Positions 21,501-30,197 of a DNA stretch of 64,000 nt are shown here, piece by piece. The DNA comes from Mesotaenium endlicherianum. Its lineage: Eukaryota > Streptophyta > Zygnematophyceae > Zygnematales > Mesotaeniaceae. A program made the translations under genes and the position numbers. Where the stretch lies: the NCBI GenBank assembly GCA_009602735.1, contig WELA01012513.1, positions 403,960 to 467,959 of the forward strand. The letters run 5' to 3'. How positions within the stretch are numbered: the stretch's first letter is position 1; each line of letters begins with the position of its first letter. The notes beneath the pieces are model-generated. The model was not told the origin of the DNA and ran no database searches. It saw nothing but the letters and a program-made list of their open reading frames with translations.

Positions 21501-21698
21501 AGGCGTCTGACCTACACCACGCAACCAGAAAGGCGACGATTTATTGGAAAAGGTAAGAGGCCTAAGAAGCAGGCCACCAAGCCTGAGACAGCGAAGGAGC
21601 AAGCTGCAAAGTTTGCCACTCCACCGCCTAACAATCAGGCAGAAAAGCCTGAAGGCCAAGATGAGGGCGGAAAGCCCCCACTTGGACCCAAAGAGTAG
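18540..21698 (+). CDS. DNA (cytosine-5) methyltransferase carried by element B
   Basis: Open frame of 1052 codons from ATG 18540. Residues 1-340 are a compact C5-MTase domain: motif I VLELFAGLGSG (13-22), motif II YVDNND (38-43), motif IV GFPCQPFSQVG with catalytic Cys102, motif VI ENV (146-148), motif VIII SHRARIVW (185-192), a short target-recognition region, then VEKGKCLGIP (285-294, motif IX-like) and LGNMIGQHSMTWL (314-326, motif X). It would transfer methyl from SAM to C5 of cytosine. All catalytic residues are present. Residues ~350-1052 are a long, mostly disordered extension rich in Glu, Pro and Gln, with a Leu/Ala-rich helix near 915-945 and a Lys/Arg-rich end. The ORF lies between protease and RT; RT follows in the same frame after one TAG. 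No chromatin-targeting domain of plant MET1, CMT or DRM is seen. Known precedent: DNMTs inside charophyte Gypsy elements. Confidence 0.93.
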   Translation: MEDPFRKREVVVLELFAGLGSGTIALIQRGIQVAKVLYVDNNDHAFRALQEVMNQIRQMHHFKGLAPAYSNVERIAGGNIMNVKPEYLYGYKIDWISAGFPCQPFSQVGNRRGFSDPRAQHWGWMVKIISMLRERQHYHPPVFVIENVHPGMDYNQMKPGEPWLIFDSTLGHHVLINDAKHGRLSHRARIVWTNDMSIEVLREMEIITRRSPTALTVERALAVHTKPVTWRDSYPQCVINEPGQRRVVLPTFTAYPGSRAFRGGGPGMVKDVYKRDTVWRVSTAVEKGKCLGIPHTIARHIAGAVGSDEAAKILGNMIGQHSMTWLVETIMTWQQLTFTDKPMPRPRPLTIGINVVPTSDKRAIKTAHQQIEEYWVQRDAAEAAVDRAFRRDRVAKLIRCQDLWDGIDFWTNESQAPLEREDTPMRDQAPEQAAPLPGVEDDTHGTPSSVRNATHSQIFGSSSPGATTSIREETPEEARSGYDTPFSPRAAGRGDYWQESSSSWEGNQKCLSSSPERASLQDMSEESEKKAPEPTGENTGYCLTQELRQERQYNLGEWAEESSQNSGDSGGSAKTICLEVIFEERQEELDKKLSTTPALMSPEPQAKGQQQGSASQTAESIARQIMEQLLDADAQQHKEREVAKAASALQSAIVNLAKLNTDNEEETPPPGAEKSVKNEADMPDLPRFDLPLVTNEEEIQEAIPRFPTPELDLLELQELRTDDWVNDQLMMEGPSPADLYNDLMSPTSSTPTANFLAPEATPHQLQQPQEVAACTAKVEPTQGNPHGRASRPRKVAREGNAPFRQMLMRYFKYRGTTQREGVPKGTTAPPPQPILEILQREGEDGLIRKTMTLEIHIPMVRPSSTGTWEKDSSAPRTPAVFERELVELRSTISRLIAENAVYAQLAAAQRSQTMTQTWTVTPPAKEEFGTTVARIATIEREWGWTINPGADPAGWPLPNPPPPREEGGTGTSWTAANEERFLRQPIRRRLTYTTQPERRRFIGKGKRPKKQATKPETAKEQAAKFATPPPNNQAEKPEGQDEGGKPPLGPKE

Positions 21699-22007
21699 CA
21701 ACCACTGGATGCCTGTGTTGGGGAAAAGCAGCCAGCAACTGAGGTTTTCACCATTGGAAACATGGTCTCAGCCCAACAGAGAGCACAAGTAGAAAGGCTG
21801 CTGAAGAAGCACCGCAAGGTGTTTGCTTTTATCAAAGAGGAGATTGGTAGAACCACTGCATGTGTGTGTGATATCACACTAACTCCTTATAACCCAGTCA
21901 GACTTGGGCCGCATAAGCTCAGTCAGACCAAATGAGACTGTGTGGAGAAAACTTGTCAGGAGCTGCACAAGCTCGGCATGATTGAGAAATCGACCTCAGT
22001 ACATGGA
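21699..22007 (+). pseudogene. Element B reverse transcriptase, N-terminal part
   Basis: Continues in the DNMT frame after the TAG at 21696-21698 (ACVGEKQPATEVFTIG ... VERLLKKHRKVFAFIKEEIG ... LTPYNPVRLGPHKLS), the usual entry to a Gypsy RT. A TGA at 21934-21936 probably replaces an Arg codon (CGA). The frame is cut at 22007 by element C and resumes at 28156 after the duplicated ATGGA. Confidence 0.85.
22003..22007. repeat. Target site duplication of element C (ATGGA), left
   Basis: ATGGA at 22003-22007 is repeated exactly at 28151-28155 after the right LTR. Removing C plus one copy joins the RT frame of B as TSVHGAPTVVVAKKD without any other change. Confidence 0.93.
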
Positions 22008-22751
22008 TGAAAGGTCATAGGTTTATAAAGTGCATTTTTTAGTTTCAAAAAATTATGTTTTGATTGTACATTCATATAGAGTGCATTTTTGTGGTCATTT
22101 TGATATAAAGTTCATCGAATTTGGTCAAGTATTGAGAGAGTTACGGATTTCTGAAGTTTAATTAGTTTTGAGGTCGGTTGACGACTGTCCTTACTTCGCG
22201 GTGAGCGCGACCGTCAGATTGACCGACAGCGTCAAGCGATCTGGCCCGTTAGTGTGAACTCGAACCTTCACGTAAGTTCGTCTGACGCGGAGTGCCGACT
22301 AGGTCGATTTACCTAGAAGTTTCGGTTTAGCCTAGCGCGTCTAAGATAGAATATTCTAGTAATGTCGATGCATGTATGTGGACGTCGATTCGGCTCGACA
22401 CGTCATATTAGACTGATCTGGCTTACTCACGAATATTTTGGAAGGGACAATTTGACGAAAACTTAGGAAAATCCGTAGCTTCCTCCTAGAGGGGAGCACT
22501 AAGGCAGAAAATTATAAATAGGCATAACTTCTCTGTTTCTCATCAGTTTTCAATTCTGTAAATTCCTACGAGTTTGTAATGACAAGGCCTTTCATCCTAC
22601 ATCATTTGTGAGCAGTTTCTTGCCACTCAAAATGTCAAGTAATTTTCCTAAGCTTTCTTAGTAGTATGCCGCTGCACTCTTGAGTAAGATTGCAACTAGC
22701 TTTGTTCCTCGTGAGTCACTACGCTTCCACTAGGGCACTCTGCCCCTTTCA
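22008..22751 (+). repeat. Element C 5' LTR (744 bp)
   Basis: Starts TGAAAGGTCATAGG and ends GCCCCTTTCA. A promoter-like TATAAATA lies at about 22514 (AAATTATAAATAGGC), fitting transcription start in the following tens of bases. The same box is kept in the 3' LTR near 27911. Confidence 0.93.
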
Positions 22752-22753
22752 TC

Positions 22754-22769
22754 TGGTATCGGAGCAGGG
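22754..22769 (+). promoter_or_regulatory. Element C primer binding site
   Basis: TGGTATCGGAGCAGGG two bases after the 5' LTR; complementary to the 3' end of initiator tRNA-Met. Confidence 0.88.
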
Positions 22770-22788
22770 CTACTTTGCATATTATATT

Positions 22789-23820
22789 ATGGAGTCGCAG
22801 CCGGCAGCTGGAGGAGGCGAACATGTCGAGCATGTTGAGCGCGCGGGACAGCAGGCTGCACCAACAATGACCTGAGAGCAACAAGAGATGCAGGCGATGC
22901 TAAGGCAAATGGCAAATGCAATTGGAGGAGAAGTCTACACCCAGTTTCAACAAAATATGCGCGCGGAAGTGGAGAGAATGGTGCGAGTTGTTATCGGGAA
23001 CGCCGCTTCGACGAGTTCGGCACCTGCACCTGTTGTCCCACCAATTCATGTTAACCCACTGATGGAACCAATTATTCCACCCGCATCAGGAGTGCGTGCG
23101 CCTAAGCCTGAAGTTTATACTGGAGAGCGTGGATCGCCGCCTGTTCATCAGTGGATTTTTGGAGTGAAGAAGTTTATGGAGTATTCTGCGCTCACGCCCG
23201 ACAGGCAAGTCGCCTTTGTCATAACTTTGCTGCAGAAGAGTGCTGGAGCTTGGTATGAACGAGAAGAGCAGCTGTCTGGAGTTCCTGCTACTGTTGATCA
23301 GCTATTTGAAGGCTTGAAGAGACAATTTCAACCTATTGCGCCCGAGGCTACCGCTCGAGATCTATTGGTGCGCCTTCGTCAACGAGCAAGCGTTCAAGAG
23401 TATGTATCGCGCTTCAACGAGCTGGTGCTTCAATGTCCATCCATGCACGAGTCGGAGATGATGGACAAGTTCAAGAGGGGACTCAAGCCAACTGTGGCCA
23501 AGGAAGTGGCGCTCAAGGACCCTACCAGTCTTGGAGAAATGATGGCATTGGCAACAAGGGTCGACGCTGTGGAGTATAGTCAGAGGCAGTGGGGCAGCCA
23601 CAACTTTGGAGGATATCGACACTTTGGATCTCAAGCGCCAAGCACGAGTGTTCAAGGTCCAGTACCCATGGAGTTGGGACTTGTGCAGTACCAGCGCAGG
23701 CAGCAGAAGTTCAAGCCGAGAGGACCCTGCTATAATTGCGGCAAGCTTGGACATCTGGCTCAAGACTGTCATGTGAAGGCGAAACAACCTCAACAGCAGG
23801 AAAAAGGAGGACGCCAATAA
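22789..23820 (+). pseudogene. Element C gag
   Basis: From ATG 22789 (MESQPAAGG) to the stop at 23818-23820. The capsid domain has the Ty3/Gypsy retrotransposon gag signature (AGAWYEREEQ, LFEGLKRQFQP, VQEYVSRFNELVLQCP, FKRGLKPTVAKEV), and there is one zinc knuckle, [14 protein letters not shown], at about 23730-23770. One TGA at 22873-22875 interrupts the N-terminus, otherwise the frame is open. Pol overlaps the gag end in the -1 frame. Confidence 0.92.
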
Positions 23821-26800
23821 GTCGTTCTGGGGTGTCTACTGGCATGAAGAGGAGAACTCACAAGGAGGTTATCCCAAGGAGCCTGCCGAGAAGCAAAAGA
23901 CGAGACTTTGACAAGCCTATCATCGTGGAAGGAGTGATCGACGGCAATAATGCGAAGTGTATGGTCGACAGTGGCGCAAGTGCAAATTTTGTGCACAAGA
24001 AGCTGGTGAAAAAGTGGCGAATCCCTGTCCAGAGGAATTATGAGCCTACGGAAGCAATTTTGGCGAATGGGCAGAGACTCAAGTGTGGTGCGCCTACGGA
24101 AGCTATTCACGTGGAAGTAGCGGGGCACCGGAGTAAGGAAGTTATGGAGCAGGCAGAGTTGGGTCACCATGAGGTGATATTGGGCCGACCATGGCTGAGG
24201 AAAGCCAACCTTCAAGTGCACTGGAGCACAGGACAAGTGAATGTCCAAGGGCGTGACGGTCGAATGGAGACAGCGAAACAGGTGGAGGTAGATACGACCA
24301 CAAGTAACTGTCTCCTGTCGAGCCTGCAAGTTAAGAAGCTATGCAGGGCGAATCAGGTGAAGGAGATGTACCTTGTTTCGGTGGCCCTGGCCAGGTCATC
24401 AGATGGAGCAAGCGTGAATCCTAACAGCCTGGGCGAATGTACATCGCCGGAGGAGCAAGTAGTGGTGTCTGATCCCCTTGCTCAGAAGGAGCGGAGCCCA
24501 ACTGCTCAAGAGAAGAAGCCTGCTGAGATGCCTGCCCAAGTTAAGGCGCTGTTGGAGGAGTTCAAGAACGTATATCCTGAGGAGCTACCTACAGGATTAC
24601 CTCCACAGAGAGCTATGGAGCACAAGATCGAGTTGGAACCAGGGAGCAAGCCACCAGTGAGACCCGCCTATCGACAATCGTTTGCGGAGTTGGATGAGTT
24701 GAAGAAGCAACTGACAGAGTTATTGGAGAAGGGATTCATCCGACCCAGCGAGTCTCCATTTGCAGCGCCAGTCTTATTTGTGAAGAAGAAGGATGGGACT
24801 ATGAGGATGTGTGTCGACTACCGGGCACTCAACAAGGTCACCATCAAGAACAGGTACCCACTTCCACGAGTGGACGAGTTGATTGACAGGCTTGTCGGGG
24901 CGAAGTATTTCTCGAAGATCGATTTGAGGAGTGGCTATCACCAGGTACGGATTGCGGAAGGAGACGTTCAGAAGACTGCTTTCAGAACTCGCTATGGTTT
25001 GTTCGAGTTCACAGTCATGCCTTTTGGATTGACTAATGCACCTGCTACATTCATGGGACTCATGAATAGTATCTTCAGACCCTACTTGGACCAGTTTGTG
25101 GTGGTATTTTTGGACGACATCCTGATCTATTCGAAGACCTTGGAAGAGCATGTGGAGCATCTGAGGAAGGTGTTGGAGGTCTTGAGAGATCAGAAGCTGT
25201 ATGGGAAGATGAGCAAGTGCGACTTCTGTCTCAAGGAGGTCGAGTTTCTTGGACACATAGTGGGAGCTGAAGGAGTCAAGGTGGAGCAGAAGAAGGTGCA
25301 AGCAGTCAGAGATTGGCCGGTACCTGCTGATATTCATCAACTCAGGAGTTTCCTCGGCATGGCGAATTATTATCGACGTTTCATTGAAGGATTTGCCAAG
25401 GTGTGTGCACCGCTCACGGACATGTTGAAGAAGCAGGAGAAGTGGCTATGGGGTGACAAGGAGCAGCAAGCATTTGAGAAGATTAAGGAGCTGTTGACAC
25501 AGGCACCTGTGTTGGCAATTGCAAGTCCAGAGCTTCCTTTCACCATCATCACGGACGCATCAAATTTCGCAGTGGGAGCCATTCTTCTCCAGGACCAGGG
25601 CAAAGGATTGCAGCCTGTGGCATATGAGAGCAGAAGGTTGAGTCCTGAGGAGCGGAACTATGCAGCACACGAGCGAGAGATGTTGGCTATTATCCAGGCT
25701 TTGAGGATTTGGCGATGTTATGTGGACGGCCGGAAGGTGTTTATCAAGATCGACCACAAGAGCTTGGAGAAGTTTATGACGCAACCAACGTTGACACCAA
25801 GACAGGCAAGGTGGATGGAGTTTCTGCAACAGTTCGACCACAAGATTGAGTACTTACCTGGGAAGATCAACCCTGCAGACGCTTTATCCAGGAGGTGTGA
25901 CCTTGTAGTTGTCTCAGTCATCAAGGAGAATATGGACTTCAAGGAGAAGCTTCAAAGAGGTTATGAGGAGGACCTACAGTTTGCTGATGGTGGAGCAACA
26001 GAGTTCAACGCAAGTATGCAGAAGAAGGACGGCATATGGTATTATGGTAATTCCAACAGAGTGGTGGTACCTGACATCAAGGAGCTACGAGACTTACTGC
26101 TCGCGGAGCATCATGACTGCTTATTTGTTGGACTCTTTGGAAGCGAGAAGACGGCAAGCGTGCTGAAGCGGGAATACTACTGGACAAATATGGACAAGGA
26201 CATCGAGGAGTGGATCAGGAGTTGCGATGCGTGCCAGAGAAACAAGACACCAAATCAAAAGAAGGGAGGTACATTGCAGCCCCTGCCTATTCCAGAGTAT
26301 CCCTGGGAGCAGATTGCTATGGACTTCATCACATCGTTACCAGTCAGTGGTCAAGGGCACGATGCAATATGGGTTGTGTCTGACAGACTCAGCAAGATGG
26401 CTCACTTCTTTTTCATGAAGGAGATTTCTACGGCAGCGGATGTGGCACGGCTATTCTTTGATCATATTTTCAGGCTACATGGGTTGCCGAAGGTGATTGT
26501 TTCAGATCGGGATCCAAGGTTCACTAGCAACTTTTGGCGGTCATTGTTTACTTTGATGGGGACCAAGCTGAGTATGAGCACTTCCTATCACCCTCAGACA
26601 GATGGGCAGAGTGAGAGGCTCAACAGAACTCTGCAAGAGGTGCTCAGGAGCTTTACTATGGAGGACCCTTCAGAGTGGGACAAGAAGTTGCCAGGACTGG
26701 AGTTTGCCTACAACAACAGCATGCAGGGATCGACCAAGCAGTCACCATTCGCTATGGTTTATGGGAGAGAAGTACATCATCCAGGGTACATCTTGTTGGA

Positions 26801-27419
26801 GAAGGCCAGGGAGACCCAGGTTCCTACTACACAAGCTTTTAAGGAGCAGATGGCCAAGACTTGGGATATGGCGAAGACGTGTATTTGGAAGGCACAGGAA
26901 GAGCAGGTCAAGCATGCTAACAAGCACAGGAGGGAAGTGACATATCATGTGGGCGACAAAGTACTCTTGTCAACAAAAATCCTACCTTTCACAGGCAAGA
27001 GGAAATTGCGGACACGGTTTACAGGTCCCTTTGTGGTGCTCAAGCAGGTGAATCCAGTGACCTACAAGTTGGAACTTCCTTCAGGCTGGCGTATCCATGA
27101 TGTGTTCCATGTCAGTTGTCTACGGCCATACGTTGACCCGAATGAAGGACATCCAGGACGACTACCTACACCGCCACCACCGGTCGAGATCGATGATGTA
27201 TTGGAGTATGAAGTGGAGGCGATTGTCGGCGATCGACGAGTCAAGCGAGGTCAACGATTTGTCCAAGAGTATCTGGTCAAGTGGAAAGGCTACCATGCGG
27301 ACGACAACACTTGGGAGCCAGAGGCCAACTTGACTCATTGTAAGAGTAAGTTGAGACGTTATCTGCAGAATGCGTCGAGGACGTCGCATCTTGAGGAGGG
27401 GGATGATGTAAGGTCATAG
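23736..27419 (+). CDS. Element C pol polyprotein with chromodomain
   Basis: Open for 1227 codons; the true pol entry is within the overlap with gag (23736-23820), consistent with -1 frameshifting, or at ATG 23844-ish. Domains in order: protease ([15 protein letters not shown]), RT ([24 protein letters not shown]-type [22 protein letters not shown], catalytic FLDDILIYS), RNase H ([27 protein letters not shown]), integrase (zinc domain [12 protein letters not shown] where the second His is replaced, CDACQ; D of MDFITSLP, D of [11 protein letters not shown] of [13 protein letters not shown]) and a C-terminal chromodomain ([13 protein letters not shown] ... [17 protein letters not shown]). Chromodomains guide integration to H3K9-methylated chromatin. 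The stop lies 13 bases inside the 3' LTR. Confidence 0.95.
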   Translation: MRQAWTSGSRLSCEGETTSTAGKRRTPISRSGVSTGMKRRTHKEVIPRSLPRSKRRDFDKPIIVEGVIDGNNAKCMVDSGASANFVHKKLVKKWRIPVQRNYEPTEAILANGQRLKCGAPTEAIHVEVAGHRSKEVMEQAELGHHEVILGRPWLRKANLQVHWSTGQVNVQGRDGRMETAKQVEVDTTTSNCLLSSLQVKKLCRANQVKEMYLVSVALARSSDGASVNPNSLGECTSPEEQVVVSDPLAQKERSPTAQEKKPAEMPAQVKALLEEFKNVYPEELPTGLPPQRAMEHKIELEPGSKPPVRPAYRQSFAELDELKKQLTELLEKGFIRPSESPFAAPVLFVKKKDGTMRMCVDYRALNKVTIKNRYPLPRVDELIDRLVGAKYFSKIDLRSGYHQVRIAEGDVQKTAFRTRYGLFEFTVMPFGLTNAPATFMGLMNSIFRPYLDQFVVVFLDDILIYSKTLEEHVEHLRKVLEVLRDQKLYGKMSKCDFCLKEVEFLGHIVGAEGVKVEQKKVQAVRDWPVPADIHQLRSFLGMANYYRRFIEGFAKVCAPLTDMLKKQEKWLWGDKEQQAFEKIKELLTQAPVLAIASPELPFTIITDASNFAVGAILLQDQGKGLQPVAYESRRLSPEERNYAAHEREMLAIIQALRIWRCYVDGRKVFIKIDHKSLEKFMTQPTLTPRQARWMEFLQQFDHKIEYLPGKINPADALSRRCDLVVVSVIKENMDFKEKLQRGYEEDLQFADGGATEFNASMQKKDGIWYYGNSNRVVVPDIKELRDLLLAEHHDCLFVGLFGSEKTASVLKREYYWTNMDKDIEEWIRSCDACQRNKTPNQKKGGTLQPLPIPEYPWEQIAMDFITSLPVSGQGHDAIWVVSDRLSKMAHFFFMKEISTAADVARLFFDHIFRLHGLPKVIVSDRDPRFTSNFWRSLFTLMGTKLSMSTSYHPQTDGQSERLNRTLQEVLRSFTMEDPSEWDKKLPGLEFAYNNSMQGSTKQSPFAMVYGREVHHPGYILLEKARETQVPTTQAFKEQMAKTWDMAKTCIWKAQEEQVKHANKHRREVTYHVGDKVLLSTKILPFTGKRKLRTRFTGPFVVLKQVNPVTYKLELPSGWRIHDVFHVSCLRPYVDPNEGHPGRLPTPPPPVEIDDVLEYEVEAIVGDRRVKRGQRFVQEYLVKWKGYHADDNTWEPEANLTHCKSKLRRYLQNASRTSHLEEGDDVRS
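27393..27406 (+). promoter_or_regulatory. Element C polypurine tract
   Basis: GAGGAGGGGGA immediately before the 3' LTR start at 27407; it overlaps the last pol codons. Confidence 0.85.
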
Positions 27420-28150
27420 GTTTATAAAGTGCATTTTTGAGTTTCATAAAATTATGGTTTGATTGTACATTCATGTAGAGTGCATTTTTGTGGTCATTTT
27501 GATATAAAGTTCATCAAATTTGGTCAAGTATTGAGAGAGTTACGGATTTCTGAAGTTTAATTAGTTTTGAGGTCGGTTGACGACTGTCCTTAATTCGCGG
27601 CGAGCGCGACCGTCGAATTGACCGACAGCGTCAAGCGATCTGGCCCGTTAGTGTGAACTCGAACCTTCACGTAAATTTGGCTGACGCGGAGTGCCGACTA
27701 GGTCGATTTACCTAGAAGTTTCGGTTTAGCCTAGCGCGTCTAAGATAGAATATTCTAGTAATGTCGATGCATGTATGTGGACGTCGATTCAGCCCGACAC
27801 GTCATATTAGACTGATCTGGCTTACTCACGAATATTCTGGAAGGGACGATTTGACGAACACTTAGGAAAATCCGTAGCTTCCTCCTGGAGGGGAGCACTT
27901 AGGCAGAAAATTATAAATAGGCATAACTATACTGTTTCTCATCAGTTTTCACTTCTGTAAATTCCTACGGGTTTGTAATGACAAGGCCTTTCATCCTACA
28001 TCATTTGTGAGCAGTTTCTTGCCAGTCAACATGTCAAGTAATTTTCCTAAGCTTTCTTAGCAATATGTCGCTGCACTCTTGAGTATGATTGCAACTAGCT
28101 TTGTTCCTCGTGAGTCACTACGCTTCCACTAGGGCACTCTGCCCCTTTCA
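27407..28150 (+). repeat. Element C 3' LTR (744 bp)
   Basis: Same length and boundaries as the 5' LTR (TGTAAGGTCATAGG to GCCCCTTTCA), followed by the ATGGA duplication. Confidence 0.93.
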
Positions 28151-28925
28151 ATGGAGCTCCCACAGTAGTAGTTGCTAAGAAGGACAAGACTGGCAATTAT
28201 ACAGCCACTTGTACGTGTGGAGACTACAGGCGACTGAATCTCCACACGGAGCCAGACAGCTATGTGATGCCTACACTAGAGCGGATCTTTGCGATTGCCA
28301 CCACCGCGAAGGTGTTCAACATCATCGATTTACGCCAAGGCTTCAACCAGATCCCTGTGAAAACAGAAGATCGAGGTAAGACCGTTTTCTGAGCTCAAAG
28401 GGAACTTTGCCAATGAACGGTAATGCCGTTTGGGCTGAAAAATGCCCCAGCCATCTTTTAGAGGACTATGGACAAAGTGTTGGAGGGGCTGGATTTTGCA
28501 AAACCATACATTGATGACGTAGTGGTGTTCAGCAAGTCCATAGAAGAGCACCTCGAGCACTTGGAATAAGTGTTCCAGCGCTTAGAGAAATTCCAGATGA
28601 CGCTGCACCCTGGAAAGTGCAGATTCTTTGAGGCACATGTGCCTTACTTAGGACATGAGATTGGGAACAATGCTATGTCCCCTCAGGCTGTAAAGACTGA
28701 AGCCATTTACAAGATACCTGCACCAGCAAATGTGTCTAAGCTGAAAGCTCTGTTAGGGCTAAGCGGATACTATCGTAAATTTGTGAAGGATTATAGCAAA
28801 ATTGCTAAACCCTTGACAGAATTCTTGGAAAAGGACGTACCTTTTGTGTGGACGAAAGCCCAGGAGAAGGCCATGAACGAGCTTAAGGAGCGACTGGTAA
28901 CAGCCCCAGTCTTGCGAACACCTGA
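28151..28925 (+). pseudogene. Element B reverse transcriptase (core and thumb) and start of RNase H
   Basis: Resumes B pol after C: CGDYRRLNLHTEPDSYVMP, LRQGFNQIPV, VMPFGLKNAPAIF, catalytic YIDDVVVFS, then PGKCRFFEAHVPYLGHEI and the connection domain (LLGLSGYYRKFVKDYSKIA). Stops at 28390 (TGA), 28414 (TGA), 28459 (TAG) and about 28567 (TAA). The first three align with Trp, Trp and Gln codons in element A, i.e. they are G-to-A or C-to-T transitions. Interrupted by element E at 28926 after LRTPD. Confidence 0.92.
28921..28925. repeat. Target site duplication of element E (CCTGA), left
   Basis: CCTGA at 28921-28925 is repeated at 35606-35610. Removing E and one copy rejoins B as VLRTPDYSKPFNLHTDWS. 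Confidence 0.93.
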
Positions 28926-29428
28926 TGTAGTGAAACAGATAGATAAAATACTTAGTAAAACAGAATAGTATATCTATTCAAGACAAGGATCTTTGAACAC
29001 AAGTGGTAGCTTCTTGAAAGAGAGATGGCTTCTTGAAAGTTAATATATTTCTGGATTTTGGCAAGTACAAGAGTGATTCTCCAATGTTTTTCTATGTTCT
29101 AGCTCTTGTTTATATACTTGCTACATAAGTAATTTCTAGGAAGGTGTATGTTGATGTGTTGGCACCCAACACATCCCAAAACTTGCCACCTCTTTCTAGA
29201 ATAATGTACACATGTCCTTTTGACCTAAAAATGGCACATCTGACTTTTGCCACATGGAGTTCTTCTAGGTCTTTCCTCTAACTTCGAAAATGCCTTGGAA
29301 GGTACAAAGGACATGAACCAAGTTACTAGAGTACCTATTCACACTTGACTCCACACAATACCACTCCAAACATATTTGAAAACAATAAAATATATGCATA
29401 CAAATATATAATAACTCAAATCACTACA
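28926..29428 (-). repeat. Element E 3' LTR (503 bp)
   Basis: TGTAGTGAAACAG to AATCACTACA; the last seven bases are the inverse of the first seven. It matches 35103-35605 closely. Confidence 0.93.
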
Positions 29429-30197
29429 TCACCCCCCCGATAGAAAAAGCGACGTCTCGGCGCGTCAAGTCAGGTCTTACACATGTGGAGCAAACTAGTC
29501 AACAGTTTCAAGTCAGATGCCACACATGTGAAGAGGACTAGTCAAAGGCGCCAAGTCAGGTGCTACACATGTAAGGTAGACTAGGCAAGGTCGTAGGTGG
29601 TGTGACCTTATTGGCTAGCCTACTCCTTAATGATAAAGAAAATTGTACAAGTTGGCCCAGAATCTGCCACGAACTCAAAAATTCATAGCGGCCACAGAAC
29701 TGCTCCAAATCTGAAAATTCGAGTGCCAAACGGACTGCGTCGGAGAACTCTACGGGGTCACCAAATTTGAGAGCATTCTCATTTTTGGAGTGTCGTTGAG
29801 AGCTGAGAGAGTAGGCACTCCTCCAAATCTGTGCAGAAACTTCTGAAAATCATAAGTCCTTCTATACTTCTCCAAATGCTGCAAACTAAGTCTCAAACTG
29901 GGCGCTGTAAGATGTTCTACCAGATTCTTGAGTTTCAGAGCATTCCAAGTTCAGGGGAAGGCACAATGTCAGAAGGCATATTCTGCCCTAACAATGCCAG
30001 CAGCCTGACCCCCTTCTACTTAGAGCATCATATCTCTCTCACCAGTGCTCCAAATTGAGCAAACTTGGACTCTAAATGACCGGCTACTCATGGACTACAG
30101 CCAGGTAAATTTTCAGAATTTATTATGCAGAGACCTATTACCAGTAGCAGTTTTAGTTTTCTGTCCAGAAACTGCGAGAAGAGAAGAGTGTCTAATG
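29429..30197 (-). other. Element E 3' untranslated region with polypurine tract and tandem repeat
   Basis: Minus-strand polypurine tract CGGGGGGGTGA lies beside the LTR (29430-29440). A 43-bp unit containing AAGTCAGG...ACACATGT...ACTAGTCAA is repeated three times at 29467-29594. The rest (to 30197) has no open frame of note on the minus strand. Confidence 0.75.
29467..29594. repeat. Three 43-bp tandem repeats in the 3' region of E
   Basis: Units begin at 29467, 29510 and 29553, each with AAGTCAG near the start and ACACATGT in the middle; the spacing of both strings is exactly 43 bp. Confidence 0.85.

Larger units (their letters stand above)
22008..28150 (+). mobile_element. Element C: chromovirus Gypsy retrotransposon, near-complete
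   Basis: 6143 bp with two 744-bp LTRs, primer site, gag, pol with chromodomain and polypurine tract, flanked by ATGGA duplications. It is inserted in the RT of B. The two LTRs differ at roughly 20 positions by eye, so insertion is fairly recent. Gag has one in-frame TGA; pol is open throughout. Confidence 0.95.

Noticed and set aside
29467-29594. CRISPR-like array
   Set aside because: Contiguous 43-bp tandem units without unique spacers, inside a retrotransposon of a eukaryote.
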